DNA from: Actinoplanes philippinensis
GTDB taxonomy: Bacteria; Actinomycetota; Actinomycetes; Mycobacteriales; Micromonosporaceae
Assembly: GCF_900113015.1 (NCBI RefSeq)
Contig: NZ_FONV01000015.1
Coordinates: forward strand, 124,001 to 188,000
Reading direction: 5' to 3'
Length of the DNA: 64,000 nt
Shown piece after piece: positions 1-8,166 of the stretch (positions are counted from its first letter, which is position 1; the number at the start of each line of letters is the position of its first letter). The translations under genes and the position numbers were made by a program. The notes beneath the pieces are model-generated. The model had not been told where the DNA came from. It saw only the letters and a list, made by a program, of their open reading frames with translations, and did no database searches.

Positions 1-37
1 GCGATAACCTTCACCGGTGATGAGCAGGGGCGGCACG

Positions 38-1480
38 GTGCACCGCGGGTACAGCGTGGTGGTCTTCGTCGTTCTCGCGGCTCTCGACAACATCGCCATC
101 GGCATCGTCCCGCCGCTCTACGGCAGCATCGGCGCCGAGCTGCGGGTGACCGAGGCGCACATCGCGCTGGCCACCACGATCATGTTCCTGATCAGCGCGG
201 TCGCCGCGATCGGGTTCGCCTATCTCGGCGACCGCACCGATCGGAAACCGGTGCTGGTGGCCGGCACGATCATCTGGGTGGCCGGCACCGCGTGGTCCGG
301 GCTGGCCGGCGGCTACGGCATGTTCCTGGCCGGGCAGGTGCTGGCCGCGTTCGGGCTGGGCGGGGTGGCGTCGGTCAGTTTCTCGGTGGTCAGCGACCTG
401 ATCTCACCGCGGCGGCGGGGCCTGGTGATGAGCTTCTGGGGCCTGTCGCAGGGGGTCGGCACGCTGACCGGGACCCTGATCGGCGGGCTGCTGGGGCACG
501 ACGACTGGCGGCGGCCGTTCCTGGTGACGGCGGTGGCCGGGCTGGTCGCCACCGGGGCGTACCTGTTCACCTTCAACGTGCCGCGCGGTGACAGCCAGCC
601 CGAGCTGGCCGGTGTCGACTACGAGGAGCGGATCCACCACGAGGATCTGCCGGTCATCCTGCGGCGGCGGACCAACGTGTGGCTGATCCTGCAGGGCGGC
701 ACCGCGCAGATCGCGTTCGGGTCGATGGTGTGGCTGCCGGTGCTGTTCCGGGCGCGGGCCGAGGACCAGGGCTACACCACCGGCACGGCGGTGCTGATCG
801 GCAGTGTGTTCGCCACGATCTTCCAGCTCGGCGCGGCGCTGTCGATCCTCGGCGGCCTGGCCGGGGACCGGTTGCAGCGGCGTACGCCCCGGGGCCGTGC
901 CCTGGTCGCGTCGATCGGGATCCTTTCCGCCGTACCCCTCTATGTGGTGTTGTTCTTCGTCCCCATGAGGATCACCGTGCCGGACGGTGAGGGGACCGCC
1001 GCGGTGGTCCGTGGTGTGCTGGCCAATGTGGTCACCGAGCCGACCGTCGGGATCTGCCTGGTGGTGTCGGTGTTCGCGCTGATGCTGACGTCGGCGAACT
1101 CGCCGAACTGGTTCGCCATGATCTCCGACGTCAACCCGCCGCAGCATCGCGGCACCGTCTACAGCCTCGGCAACCTGGTCAACGGCGCCGGCCGGGCGGG
1201 TGGCAACGTGCTGGTGGCGGTCGCTTTCGCGAGCCTGGCCGGGGCCTACCCGCCGCCGCTGAACTACGCGGTCGGGCTGGCCGCCTTCCAGGTCTTCTTC
1301 GTGCCGACCGGGATCATGTACTGGCTGGCCAGCAGGACGGTGGCGGCGGACATGGCCGACACGCACGCCGCCCTGCTGGCGGTCGCCTCAGAACACCGAC
1401 CAGACCGTCACATCGGCGGGGATCCGCCCGTCGGCGTCGAGGGGCTCGCTGCTCAGCAGGACCCGGGCGCCGGGCGGTAG
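38..1480 (+). CDS. MFS transporter, about 12 TM segments
   Basis: Major facilitator superfamily permease in the cytoplasmic membrane; the substrate is unknown. The first helix reads VVVFVVLAALDNIAIGIVPP. The conserved MFS loop 2-3 motif appears as GDRTDRKPVL, followed by helices rich in Gly and Ala, and a second half begins near residue 215. I start at GTG 38 because AGGGG at 26-30 is well placed for it; GTG 17 and ATG 20 are in frame just upstream but have no ribosome site, and a stop codon at 5-7 closes the frame. The last roughly 93 bp overlap tail-to-tail the glucosidase gene on the other strand, so the hydrophilic C-terminus is fixed by the frame of a neighbour. Sugar or drug export are both possible; the family is certain, the substrate is not. 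Confidence 0.85.
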   Translation: MHRGYSVVVFVVLAALDNIAIGIVPPLYGSIGAELRVTEAHIALATTIMFLISAVAAIGFAYLGDRTDRKPVLVAGTIIWVAGTAWSGLAGGYGMFLAGQVLAAFGLGGVASVSFSVVSDLISPRRRGLVMSFWGLSQGVGTLTGTLIGGLLGHDDWRRPFLVTAVAGLVATGAYLFTFNVPRGDSQPELAGVDYEERIHHEDLPVILRRRTNVWLILQGGTAQIAFGSMVWLPVLFRARAEDQGYTTGTAVLIGSVFATIFQLGAALSILGGLAGDRLQRRTPRGRALVASIGILSAVPLYVVLFFVPMRITVPDGEGTAAVVRGVLANVVTEPTVGICLVVSVFALMLTSANSPNWFAMISDVNPPQHRGTVYSLGNLVNGAGRAGGNVLVAVAFASLAGAYPPPLNYAVGLAAFQVFFVPTGIMYWLASRTVAADMADTHAALLAVASEHRPDRHIGGDPPVGVEGLAAQQDPGAGR

Positions 1481-3007
1481 CGACACCGGCTCGGCGCCGA
1501 AGTTGGTCACCACCGTCACGTCGCCGTTGCGGAACGCCAGCGTGCCCTCGTCGCCCGCCAGCCACGCCAGCTCGCCGGAGCCCAGCTCGCGGTCGCGCCG
1601 GGTGGCCAGCGCCGACCGGTACAGCTCCCAGGTGGAGCCGGGCACGTCGATCTGGCGGTCCAGTGCGTACTCGGCCCAGATCTTCGGCTGCGGCAGCCAG
1701 CTCGCGTCGGCCGGCCCGAACCCGTAGGACGGGGCGTCGGCCTCCCACGGGATCGGGACCCGGCACCCGTCGCGGCCGCGCTCGGTGTGTCCGGACCTCT
1801 CCCAGGCCGGGTCCTCCCGGAACTCGTCAGGCAGTGTGGTGTGCTCCGGCAGGCCCAGCTCCTCGCCCTGGTAGAGGTACGCCGAACCGGGCAGCGCCAG
1901 CATCAGCAGGGTCGCGGCCCGGGCCCGGCGCAGCCCGAGGGCGCTGTCCGGCTGGGGGTCGCCGATGCCGATGCCGGGCTTGCGGCCCTCGCCGGGCGGG
2001 AACCCGAGCCGGGACGCGTGCCGCACCACGTCGTGGTTGGAGAGCACCCAGGTGGTGGTGGCGCCGACCGCGTCGTTGGCGGCCAGCGACGAGTCGATGA
2101 TCTCCCGCAGCGCCGTCGGCTCCCAGGGCGCCTCCAGGTAGGGGAAGTTGAACGCCTGGTGCATCTCGTCCGGGCGCACGTACCGGGCCAGACGCTCCTC
2201 CGGCTGCACCCACGCCTCGGCGACCAGGATGCGGCCGCCCGGGTACTCGTCGAGGACGGAACGCCACTGCCGGTAGATCTCGTGCACGCCCTCCTGGTCC
2301 CACATCGGTGGCGGCGGGCCGACCGGGTCCAGGCCGCCCAGGATCACCGACGGGGCCGTCCAGTCGGTCAGCTCGGCGTCCTTGATCAGGCCGTGCGCCA
2401 CGTCGACGCGGAACCCGTCGACCCCGCGGTCCAGCCAGAACCGCAGGATGTCCAGGAACTCGGCGCGGACCTCGGGGTGGTCCCAGTTGAGGTCGGGCTG
2501 GGAGACGTCGAACAGATGCAGATACCACTGCCCGTCCGGCAGCCGCTCCCAGGCGGAGCCGCCGAAGACGCTCTGCCACGAGTTGGGCGGCTGGTCGCCG
2601 CCGTCTTCGCCGTCGCGGAAGATGTACCTCTCCCGATCGGGGCTGCCCGGGCCGGCGTCGACCGCGGCCCGGAACCATGCGTGCTCGCTGGACGTGTGGT
2701 TGGGCACCAGGTCGACGATGACCTTCAGGCCCAGCTCGTGGGCGGCGGCGATCAGCTTGTCGGCGTCGCCGAGCGAGCCGAACCGGCTGTCGACGCCGCG
2801 GTAGTCGGCGACGTCGTAGCCCGCGTCGTGCTGCGGGCTGGGGTAGAACGGCGACAGCCAGACCGCGTCGACGCCGAGCCGCCGCAGCAGGGGCAGCCGG
2901 GCGGTGATGCCGGGCAGGTCGCCCATGCCGTCGCCGTCCGCGTCGGCGAACGATCGGGGATAGATCTGGTAGATGACCGCGTCGCGCCACCAGGCGTCAG
3001 TAGGCAT
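1388..3007 (-). CDS. GH13 alpha-glucosidase (oligo-1,6-glucosidase type)
   Basis: Cytoplasmic glycoside hydrolase of family GH13, predicted to release glucose from the non-reducing ends of alpha-linked oligosaccharides such as isomaltose, maltose or trehalose-derived sugars. All four family regions are visible: DLVPNHTS near residue 99, GFRVDVAHG with nucleophile Asp202, ILVAEAWV with acid/base Glu264, and LSNHD with Asp326. The N-terminus WWRDAVIYQIYPRSF is the usual opening of oligo-1,6-glucosidases, and 539 residues is a normal length. There is no signal peptide. Its mycobacterial relative is AglA. The 3' end overlaps the convergent MFS gene. Exact substrate cannot be read from sequence; sucrose isomerase or trehalose synthase activity is less likely because their longer loops are absent. 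Confidence 0.9.
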   Translation of the reverse strand: MPTDAWWRDAVIYQIYPRSFADADGDGMGDLPGITARLPLLRRLGVDAVWLSPFYPSPQHDAGYDVADYRGVDSRFGSLGDADKLIAAAHELGLKVIVDLVPNHTSSEHAWFRAAVDAGPGSPDRERYIFRDGEDGGDQPPNSWQSVFGGSAWERLPDGQWYLHLFDVSQPDLNWDHPEVRAEFLDILRFWLDRGVDGFRVDVAHGLIKDAELTDWTAPSVILGGLDPVGPPPPMWDQEGVHEIYRQWRSVLDEYPGGRILVAEAWVQPEERLARYVRPDEMHQAFNFPYLEAPWEPTALREIIDSSLAANDAVGATTTWVLSNHDVVRHASRLGFPPGEGRKPGIGIGDPQPDSALGLRRARAATLLMLALPGSAYLYQGEELGLPEHTTLPDEFREDPAWERSGHTERGRDGCRVPIPWEADAPSYGFGPADASWLPQPKIWAEYALDRQIDVPGSTWELYRSALATRRDRELGSGELAWLAGDEGTLAFRNGDVTVVTNFGAEPVSLPPGARVLLSSEPLDADGRIPADVTVWSVF

Positions 3008-3034
3008 GGCCCCACGGTAGTTCGGGTCCCGGCC

Positions 3035-3754
3035 CTACTCGTCGAGGATCGCGGCGAAACGCTCCTCGGCCAGGTCCAGCTGGTCCAGGATGTGCTCCTT
3101 GGCCTGCGTGGACAGCGGCGTGTCGGGCCGCCCGACGAGCTCCCGCAGTTTGGGCACGAGCGGCCGGTACTTACGGGCTGAGCTGGTCGCCTTGTCCAGC
3201 GTCGTGTGGATGACGCCGACCCCGTTGTCGGTGAAGTCGGAGATCTTGATCACTCGTGCCCACGGGTCGCGTTCCAGGTTCTCCGCGACGTGGATCCGGT
3301 ACTGCTCGTGCTTGTCACGGTCCGGGTCGTACTGCGGGTTGGTGACCGACCGGACCAGCTCGGCGACCCGCGGGTTGAACCTGCGGGCCAGCTCGGCCAC
3401 CGCCGCCGCGGTCAGCTCCGGGTGCGACGCGCCGGTCTCCAGCCCGGCCAGCTCGGCCGGGTGGTCCTCGACCGCGTCGTGCAGCAGCGCGGCCACCAGC
3501 ACGTCGACGTCGCGCACCCCGTAGTAGCGGATGATCCGGATCGCGACCCGGAGCAGATGGTTGACGTACGGCTCGCGGACCCGGCGGTCGGCGGCGTGCA
3601 GATCGGAGGCCAGCTCCAGGGCCTCGGCGAGCTGTTTACGCTCGCCGGCGGGGAACGACTCCATCTCCAGAGCGAATCGGTCACGTAGGCCGGCTTCGCC
3701 GTACACCTCGGTGATGGCGTGCAGTGGCATCGAGAGCAGCATCCTTGGCGCCAT
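3035..3754 (-). CDS. HD-domain phosphohydrolase, SpoT/Mesh1-like
   Basis: Single-domain protein of 239 residues with the metal-binding HD pattern of the RelA/SpoT hydrolase half: PYVNHLLRVA (first His), LLHDAVED (the paired HD and a following acidic pair), FNPRVAELVRSVT and VIKISDFTDN, which matches the KLADRLHNM region of SpoT. No synthetase or TGS domain is present. I infer a metal-dependent nucleotide phosphohydrolase, perhaps a small alarmone hydrolase that removes pyrophosphate from ppGpp, but related HD proteins act on other nucleotides. Internal Met codons at residues 5 and 9 are alternative starts; none has a clear ribosome site. It follows the MHYT gene on the same strand with 42 bp between. 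Confidence 0.65.
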   Translation of the reverse strand: MAPRMLLSMPLHAITEVYGEAGLRDRFALEMESFPAGERKQLAEALELASDLHAADRRVREPYVNHLLRVAIRIIRYYGVRDVDVLVAALLHDAVEDHPAELAGLETGASHPELTAAAVAELARRFNPRVAELVRSVTNPQYDPDRDKHEQYRIHVAENLERDPWARVIKISDFTDNGVGVIHTTLDKATSSARKYRPLVPKLRELVGRPDTPLSTQAKEHILDQLDLAEERFAAILDE

Positions 3755-3796
3755 GTCGATCAGGTATACCGGATAGCGGCTGGGGATGGGTTTCGA

Positions 3797-4753
3797 TCAG
3801 CTGCCGGATGTGGCCGGTGGCGCGGCCTGCGCCGGAGAGGGTGACGGCCGGGGTGACGGACGTGGCCCGGGAGAGGGACGGCTCCCGGCGGCGGCCCGGC
3901 CCGCGGCGACCGCCCGGGCGGCCGGGGTCAGCCGCATCGCGCCGATCGGCGTGTGCCTCGTCGTCCACGCCGGCGGGGGCTCCGCGTGCACGCCCCGTCT
4001 CGGGCTGCCGGCCCCGTCGGTGAACTCCTCCTCGGTCATCGCCTGCAGCGCGCTCAGCGCCACCCCGACGATGGTGGCCGTGGTGATCAGGATGATCGGG
4101 ACCAGCATGGTGAGCGGCCGGATCCCGCCTGCCGGCGGCGCGCCCGGGGTCAGCTCGATCGACATGGCGGCCATGCCGGTGTAGTGCATGCCGCAGACCG
4201 CGACGGCCATCACCGCGGCGGCGGCGGTGGCCCGCAGCCAGCCCCGTACCGAGACGGCGAACCAGAGCGCCACGGTGCTGGCCGCGATGGCGATCAGCCC
4301 GGACGCGACCACCAGCACGGGGGAGTAGTGAATGGTCGCCGGGATGCGGATGCCCTCCATGCCGGTGTAGTGCATGGCTAGCACGCCGGACCCGGTGAGC
4401 AGGCCGGCCACCAGGGTCCGGGGGACGCTGCGCCGGCCGTGGCCGACGATCATCAGGCCGACGCCCACGGTCACCACCGAGAAGCCCAGGCTGAGCACGG
4501 TCAGCGGCAGGTCGTAGCGGACCGGGCTGACCGGCACGTCGAAGCCGAGCATCGCGGAGAAGTGCATGAGCCAGATCCCGCCGCCGCCGATCGCGAACGC
4601 GGCGATCGCCAGCCACCGGTTGCGCCGGCTGCGGTGATGGGCGTCACGTGCGCGCCCCGCGCAGAGGAGCCCGAGGAAGGAGCCGAGGAAAGCCAGCAGG
4701 TACGCGGCTATCGGGTTGTAAGCGCCATAGGTGAAGTGATGGACGTCAGCCAC
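3797..4753 (-). CDS. MHYT-domain integral membrane protein
   Basis: Seven-helix membrane protein of the MHYT family. The signature appears as MHFSAM near residue 63, MHYTGM near 128 and MHYTGM near 190, each at the end of a helix; in this family these residues are proposed to bind copper and sense oxygen, CO or NO. About 110 residues after the last helix are Pro/Ala/Arg-rich and look disordered. In many bacteria MHYT is fused to GGDEF or EAL domains; here no output domain is present, so any signal must pass to a partner. The start GTG follows no clear ribosome site. The tail carries SPSPGPRPSPRPSPSP-like low complexity. Confidence 0.85.
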   Translation of the reverse strand: MADVHHFTYGAYNPIAAYLLAFLGSFLGLLCAGRARDAHHRSRRNRWLAIAAFAIGGGGIWLMHFSAMLGFDVPVSPVRYDLPLTVLSLGFSVVTVGVGLMIVGHGRRSVPRTLVAGLLTGSGVLAMHYTGMEGIRIPATIHYSPVLVVASGLIAIAASTVALWFAVSVRGWLRATAAAAVMAVAVCGMHYTGMAAMSIELTPGAPPAGGIRPLTMLVPIILITTATIVGVALSALQAMTEEEFTDGAGSPRRGVHAEPPPAWTTRHTPIGAMRLTPAARAVAAGRAAAGSRPSPGPRPSPRPSPSPAQAAPPATSGS

Positions 4754-4916
4754 GCCGGGATTGAGTCAGATATCCGCGGGCGTACATCGCACCTTGTGTG
4801 CGGCGGCGCACGAAAGAGAAGAACCGGGGCCACCGAGGCTGTGTCCGTTGAGGACCGAGCCGCGGCGACCCCGGTTCAGGATCGGGGACAGCGATTGACC
4901 GGGGGATACAGGACGA

Positions 4917-5060
4917 TCAGGTGAAGATGCTGACGCCGCCGGGGCCCACCAGGAGACCGACGATGATCAGTACGACACCCCAGAGGATCTGCCGCCGGAA
5001 CAGCGCGAGAACACCGGCGACCACGAGGATAACGGCGAGAATCCAAAGCAGAAGGTCCAT
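4917..5060 (-). CDS. GPGG-motif small membrane protein (47 aa)
   Basis: A short gene below common length cut-offs. It begins MDLLLWILAVILVVAGV, has an RRQ turn, a second helix WGVVLIIVGLLV, and ends GPGGVSIFT. Two hydrophobic helices joined by a basic turn and the C-terminal GPGG-S-IF signature match the small actinobacterial family known by this motif. The function of the family is unknown to me. It lies alone between the MHYT gene and the metallophosphoesterase operon, on the same strand as both. The ribosome site is weak (GAG eight bases before ATG). The conserved motif makes chance unlikely despite the small size. Confidence 0.75.
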   Translation of the reverse strand: MDLLLWILAVILVVAGVLALFRRQILWGVVLIIVGLLVGPGGVSIFT

Positions 5061-5102
5061 GTCATCTCGGTTACCCGGCCCCTCGAAATCGGAAACCTGG
5101 GT

Positions 5103-5846
5103 TCAGGCCGACACGAGTTCGGAATCCACGGACTCGGAGAGCAACTGGTACACGTTGTACGCCTGCTTGATCACCGGGTGCGCGACGTTGCGGACCGGGA
5201 CGCCGCCGGGGGTCCGGCCACGCTCCGATCCGTGGTGCGCGTGCCCGTGCAGGGCCAGCGCGGTCGGCGCCGAGTCGATCGCGTTGCCGAGCTGGTAGCA
5301 CCCGAGGAACGGGTAGATCTCCAGCGGCTCGCCGATCAGGGTCTCCGGCACCGGCGCGTAGTGGGTGAGCGCCACCAGGGCGTCGCACTCCACCGCGCGC
5401 AGCGCCTCGCCGAGCCGCGCCGAGATGTCCTCGGTCACCCCGACGAACGTCTTCATCTCGCGCTCGCCGAAATTGCTGGCGCACGCCCCGGCGAAGCCGC
5501 CGCCGAACCCCTTGGCGCCGGCGATGCCGAGCCGGTGGCCGCGGATCTCCAGCACCGTCGAGGAGCACTCCAGCACGGTGATCCCGGCGTCGGTGAGCAC
5601 CTCGGTGACCTGCTGCTCCTGGTCGCTCTGGTGGTCGTGGTTGCCGAGGACCACCACGACCGGGACGGCCAGGCCGCCGAACTCGGTGGCGAAGCACTGC
5701 GCCTCGTCGACCGTCCCGTGCCGGGTCAGGTCGCCGGCGACGAGCAGGGCGTCGGCGCGCTCGGGCAGTTGTTCGAGGGCGGGCCGGTAGCGGCCCACCA
5801 CGTCCTTGTCCACGTGGACGTCGCCGACGGCGGCGATCCGGATCAT
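5103..5846 (-). CDS. Metallophosphoesterase
   Basis: Calcineurin-like phosphoesterase of 247 residues with every metal-binding block in order: AVGDVHVD, LLVAGDLTRHG, VVLGNHDHQ, ALTHYAP and ALHGHAHHGS. These bind two divalent cations and hydrolyse phosphomono- or diesters; the natural substrate is unknown. No signal peptide, so cytoplasmic. Its start overlaps the stop of the BON-like gene by four bases, and that gene is one base from the nucleotidyltransferase gene, so the three form a tight operon transcribed leftwards. The C-terminal VRNVAHPVIKQAY follows the last motif as in similar phosphodiesterase-like proteins. Confidence 0.85.
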   Translation of the reverse strand: MIRIAAVGDVHVDKDVVGRYRPALEQLPERADALLVAGDLTRHGTVDEAQCFATEFGGLAVPVVVVLGNHDHQSDQEQQVTEVLTDAGITVLECSSTVLEIRGHRLGIAGAKGFGGGFAGACASNFGEREMKTFVGVTEDISARLGEALRAVECDALVALTHYAPVPETLIGEPLEIYPFLGCYQLGNAIDSAPTALALHGHAHHGSERGRTPGGVPVRNVAHPVIKQAYNVYQLLSESVDSELVSA

Positions 5847-6091
5847 GAAATCTCCTCCACGTCACTCGGGGCCTGCGCCCGGGTGATGCCGATGTCGCAG
5901 GTGATCTCGATCTCGGGGAAGTGGCTGGTGATCTGGCGGCAGATCTCGTCACGGCGCTGGGCGCTCTCCACCTCCCCGCCGAGGACCACCACGTTGTCCC
6001 GCCGCTGCACGGTGATGCCCTGCTCGGCGACACGGTCGTGTTCGGTGAGCAGGCGCTGGATCTCGGCCTCGAGATCGATCTGGTTGGTCAT
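5843..6091 (-). CDS. BON-like domain protein (82 aa)
   Basis: Small soluble protein. Residues 10-70 (IQRLLTEHDRVAEQGITVQ, then VVVLGGEVESAQRRDEICRQ and a final short strand) have the alpha-beta-beta-alpha-beta pattern and the L-x-GxVxS-x-xRDxI core typical of BON domains, which bind phospholipid or other macromolecules when attached to porins or OsmY. Here the domain stands alone without signal peptide, so a cytosolic binding role is inferred. GGGGGATGAC before ATG is a plausible ribosome site. It is the middle gene of a three-gene operon and is translationally coupled (ATGA) to the metallophosphoesterase. The domain match is by pattern only. Confidence 0.6.
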   Translation of the reverse strand: MTNQIDLEAEIQRLLTEHDRVAEQGITVQRRDNVVVLGGEVESAQRRDEICRQITSHFPEIEITCDIGITRAQAPSDVEEIS

Positions 6092-6092
6092 G

Positions 6093-6677
6093 TCATCCCC
6101 CTACCCTCAATTCCCTCGCCCCCGGGAACGGCACCACGTCGAGACGGTCCAGGAGCACCAGGAAGGCCTCGGCGTACGGCGACGCGATGGTCTCCCGGCG
6201 AACCCGTTCCCAGTCGATCTGCTCGCGCAGGGAACGTGCCACCGGCAGCCCGGTCGCGAAGTCGCAGTAGTGCTGGCTGTAGCTGAGCAGCTTGTGCACC
6301 ATCAGCCGGGAGGCGGAGATCACCGGCATGTAGATCGCCTCGACCGAGATCTGCTCGGTGTCCCGCAGCGTCTCGTCGTCGACCGGCGACTCCACCGGCC
6401 GGTAGATCAGATCCGCCATCCGGCCCTCGTCGTAGACCTTGACCAGCCAGTCCTCCGGCGGCTGCTCGGTCTCGAACCCGACCGCGGCCAGCTCCTGCAA
6501 CGCCCGTTCCTTGTCCTGTTCCCGGAGCAGGAAGTCGACGTCGTGATCGCTGGAGTAGCCGCCGCGGGCGTACACCGCGAAGCTCCCGCCCAGCGCGAAG
6601 GGGATGTCCGCGCTCTTCAACGTCGAGGCGACCCGCTTCAAGGTGATGGCCAGACCCTCGTCCACACGGTGTGGCAT
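6093..6677 (-). CDS. Nucleotidyltransferase-fold protein
   Basis: Residues 20-55 contain PFALGGSFAVYARGG followed by SSDHDVDFLL, the G-G-S and D-x-D signature of the minimal nucleotidyltransferase fold shared with DUF6036-type proteins and some toxin-antitoxin enzymes. A helical C-terminal part (ISASRLMVHKLLSYSQHYCD) is typical. I place the start at 6677 because AGGAGG sits seven bases upstream; an in-frame upstream start exists at 6731 but has no ribosome site. First gene of the operon with the BON-like and phosphoesterase genes. Whether it transfers nucleotides to protein, antibiotic or RNA is unknown. The gene divergent to it encodes a kinase-like protein. Confidence 0.7.
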   Translation of the reverse strand: MPHRVDEGLAITLKRVASTLKSADIPFALGGSFAVYARGGYSSDHDVDFLLREQDKERALQELAAVGFETEQPPEDWLVKVYDEGRMADLIYRPVESPVDDETLRDTEQISVEAIYMPVISASRLMVHKLLSYSQHYCDFATGLPVARSLREQIDWERVRRETIASPYAEAFLVLLDRLDVVPFPGARELRVGG

Positions 6678-6817
6678 GCCGTCCTCCTGTCCCGTGTCCG
6701 GTTCGTGAACGACTACCCGGAGTCGTGGCACCTTGAACCCGCACGACCATTCTGGAGGACCTTTCGCGCCCGCCGGTGCGGAACGGAAGGTGCCGGCGGG
6801 CGCTACCGTCGGTTGGT

Positions 6818-7468
6818 ATGGCTCTCCTCGCGCAGTCCGGCCCGGCCTCCGCCCCCTCCGGCGGCTCCCGCCGGATGCCGCGCACCATCGCCCTGGTCGG
6901 CATCGACGGCTCCGGTAAGACCACCCAGGCCCGTGTCGTCGCCGCCGAGCTGGCCGCGGCCGGGCACCCGGCGGCGTATCGGCAGAACGCCGGCGGCCGC
7001 CACTGGTTCGGCCGGATCGCGGTGATGACCGGCCGGGCCGACGCCGAGGACCTGTTCGGCCGCCGGGGCACGCTCGTCGTCGAGTCGGTGCTGCGCTGGC
7101 TCGCGATCGCCCGGACCCTGCTGCGGCGGGCGGTGCGCCGGGAGATCGCGGTGATGGACCGGTATGCGGTGTGCCAGTACGCGAGCCTCACCGCGCACGG
7201 CGCCCGCCCGTGGGCGGTGCGTGCCGCCCGGCTGGCCTACCGCCTGTTCCCGCGGCCGGACGTGACGTTCTTCCTGGCCGTCGACCCGGAGGTGGCCCAG
7301 GACCGGATCGAGCGCCGTGGCTACGACACCGAGACGATGGAGTATCTGCGGACCGCGGACGGCGCCTACCGGTCGCTGCGGGAGTACCCCTCGTTCGTGG
7401 TGATCGACGCGAACGGCACTCCCGAGCAGGTCACCAAGGCGATCCTGGCGGAGCTGGGTCAGGGCTGA
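6818..7468 (+). CDS. dTMP kinase-like P-loop kinase
   Basis: P-loop nucleoside monophosphate kinase of the thymidylate kinase family. The Walker A loop is VGIDGSGKTTQ near residue 25, the base-binding DRY motif is VMDRYAVCQYA, and a lid region follows near RIERRGYD. It would transfer phosphate from ATP to dTMP or a related nucleotide; the short, Arg-rich lid and low overall conservation suggest it may not be the housekeeping Tmk. TACCGT lies eight bases before ATG 6818, a possible leaderless promoter; alternative starts are GTG 6776 and ATG 6875. Divergent from the nucleotidyltransferase operon. Confidence 0.75.
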   Translation: MALLAQSGPASAPSGGSRRMPRTIALVGIDGSGKTTQARVVAAELAAAGHPAAYRQNAGGRHWFGRIAVMTGRADAEDLFGRRGTLVVESVLRWLAIARTLLRRAVRREIAVMDRYAVCQYASLTAHGARPWAVRAARLAYRLFPRPDVTFFLAVDPEVAQDRIERRGYDTETMEYLRTADGAYRSLREYPSFVVIDANGTPEQVTKAILAELGQG

Positions 7469-7476
7469 GCGCGCGG

Positions 7477-8166
7477 TCAGGCCTGGCCGTACACCGGGAT
7501 CCGTGCTCCGCTGGTCGGGGCGGACGCGTCGGACGCCAGGAAGACGATGGTGTCGGCGATGGCGGCCGGGGCCACCCAGCGGCTGTGGTCGGCGTCCGGC
7601 ATGGCGGCCCGGTTGGCGGGGGTGTCGATGACGCTGGGCAGGACGGTGTTGCAGCGCACGTTCTGCTTGCGGTATTCGACGTCGACCGCGGCGGCGAAGG
7701 CCAGCACCGCGGCCTTGGCGGTCACGTAGCCGGCCGCGCCGGGGAACGGCGACACCGCGGCGCGGGACGAGACGCAGACCACCGACCCGCCGCCGGCCCC
7801 GATGAGGTACGGCAGAGCCGCCGCCGTGGTGAGGTAAGTGGGCCGCAGGTTGATCGTGAGCATCGCCTCGAAGTCGGCGACCGGGGTGTCCGCGATCAGG
7901 TCGGCGCCCGCATACCCGCCGACCAGGTTGACGACGGCCCGCAGCGGCGCCTCCGGGTCGCTCGCGGCGGTGGCGGCGGCGGCCCGCACGTCCGCCTCGA
8001 CGGTGAGGTCCGCCTCCACGGCGACGGCTCCGGCCGGCAGCCGGCCGGCCGTCCCGGATCGCACCGGGGCCACCACCCGCCATCCCGCGGCCAGGAGTGC
8101 ACTGATCGTGGCGGTGCCGAGCCCGCCGTTGCCGCCGGTCACCAGAGCCGTACGCGTCGAGATCAT
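7477..8166 (-). CDS. SDR family oxidoreductase
   Basis: Classical short-chain dehydrogenase/reductase of 229 residues. The cofactor loop is VTGGNGGLG at residue 9, the NAG-like strand is VVNLVGG, the catalytic Ser is in VCVSSRAA and the Tyr-x-x-x-Lys pair in GYVTAKAA, followed by VRCNTVLPSVIDTP. It should reduce or oxidise a carbonyl/alcohol with NAD(P)H; the absence of an acidic residue right after strand 2 and a basic PVRSG segment hint at NADPH. The substrate is unknown. It is convergent with the kinase gene and stands alone. The roughly 530 bp upstream of it hold no other gene. Confidence 0.85.
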   Translation of the reverse strand: MISTRTALVTGGNGGLGTATISALLAAGWRVVAPVRSGTAGRLPAGAVAVEADLTVEADVRAAAATAASDPEAPLRAVVNLVGGYAGADLIADTPVADFEAMLTINLRPTYLTTAAALPYLIGAGGGSVVCVSSRAAVSPFPGAAGYVTAKAAVLAFAAAVDVEYRKQNVRCNTVLPSVIDTPANRAAMPDADHSRWVAPAAIADTIVFLASDASAPTSGARIPVYGQA

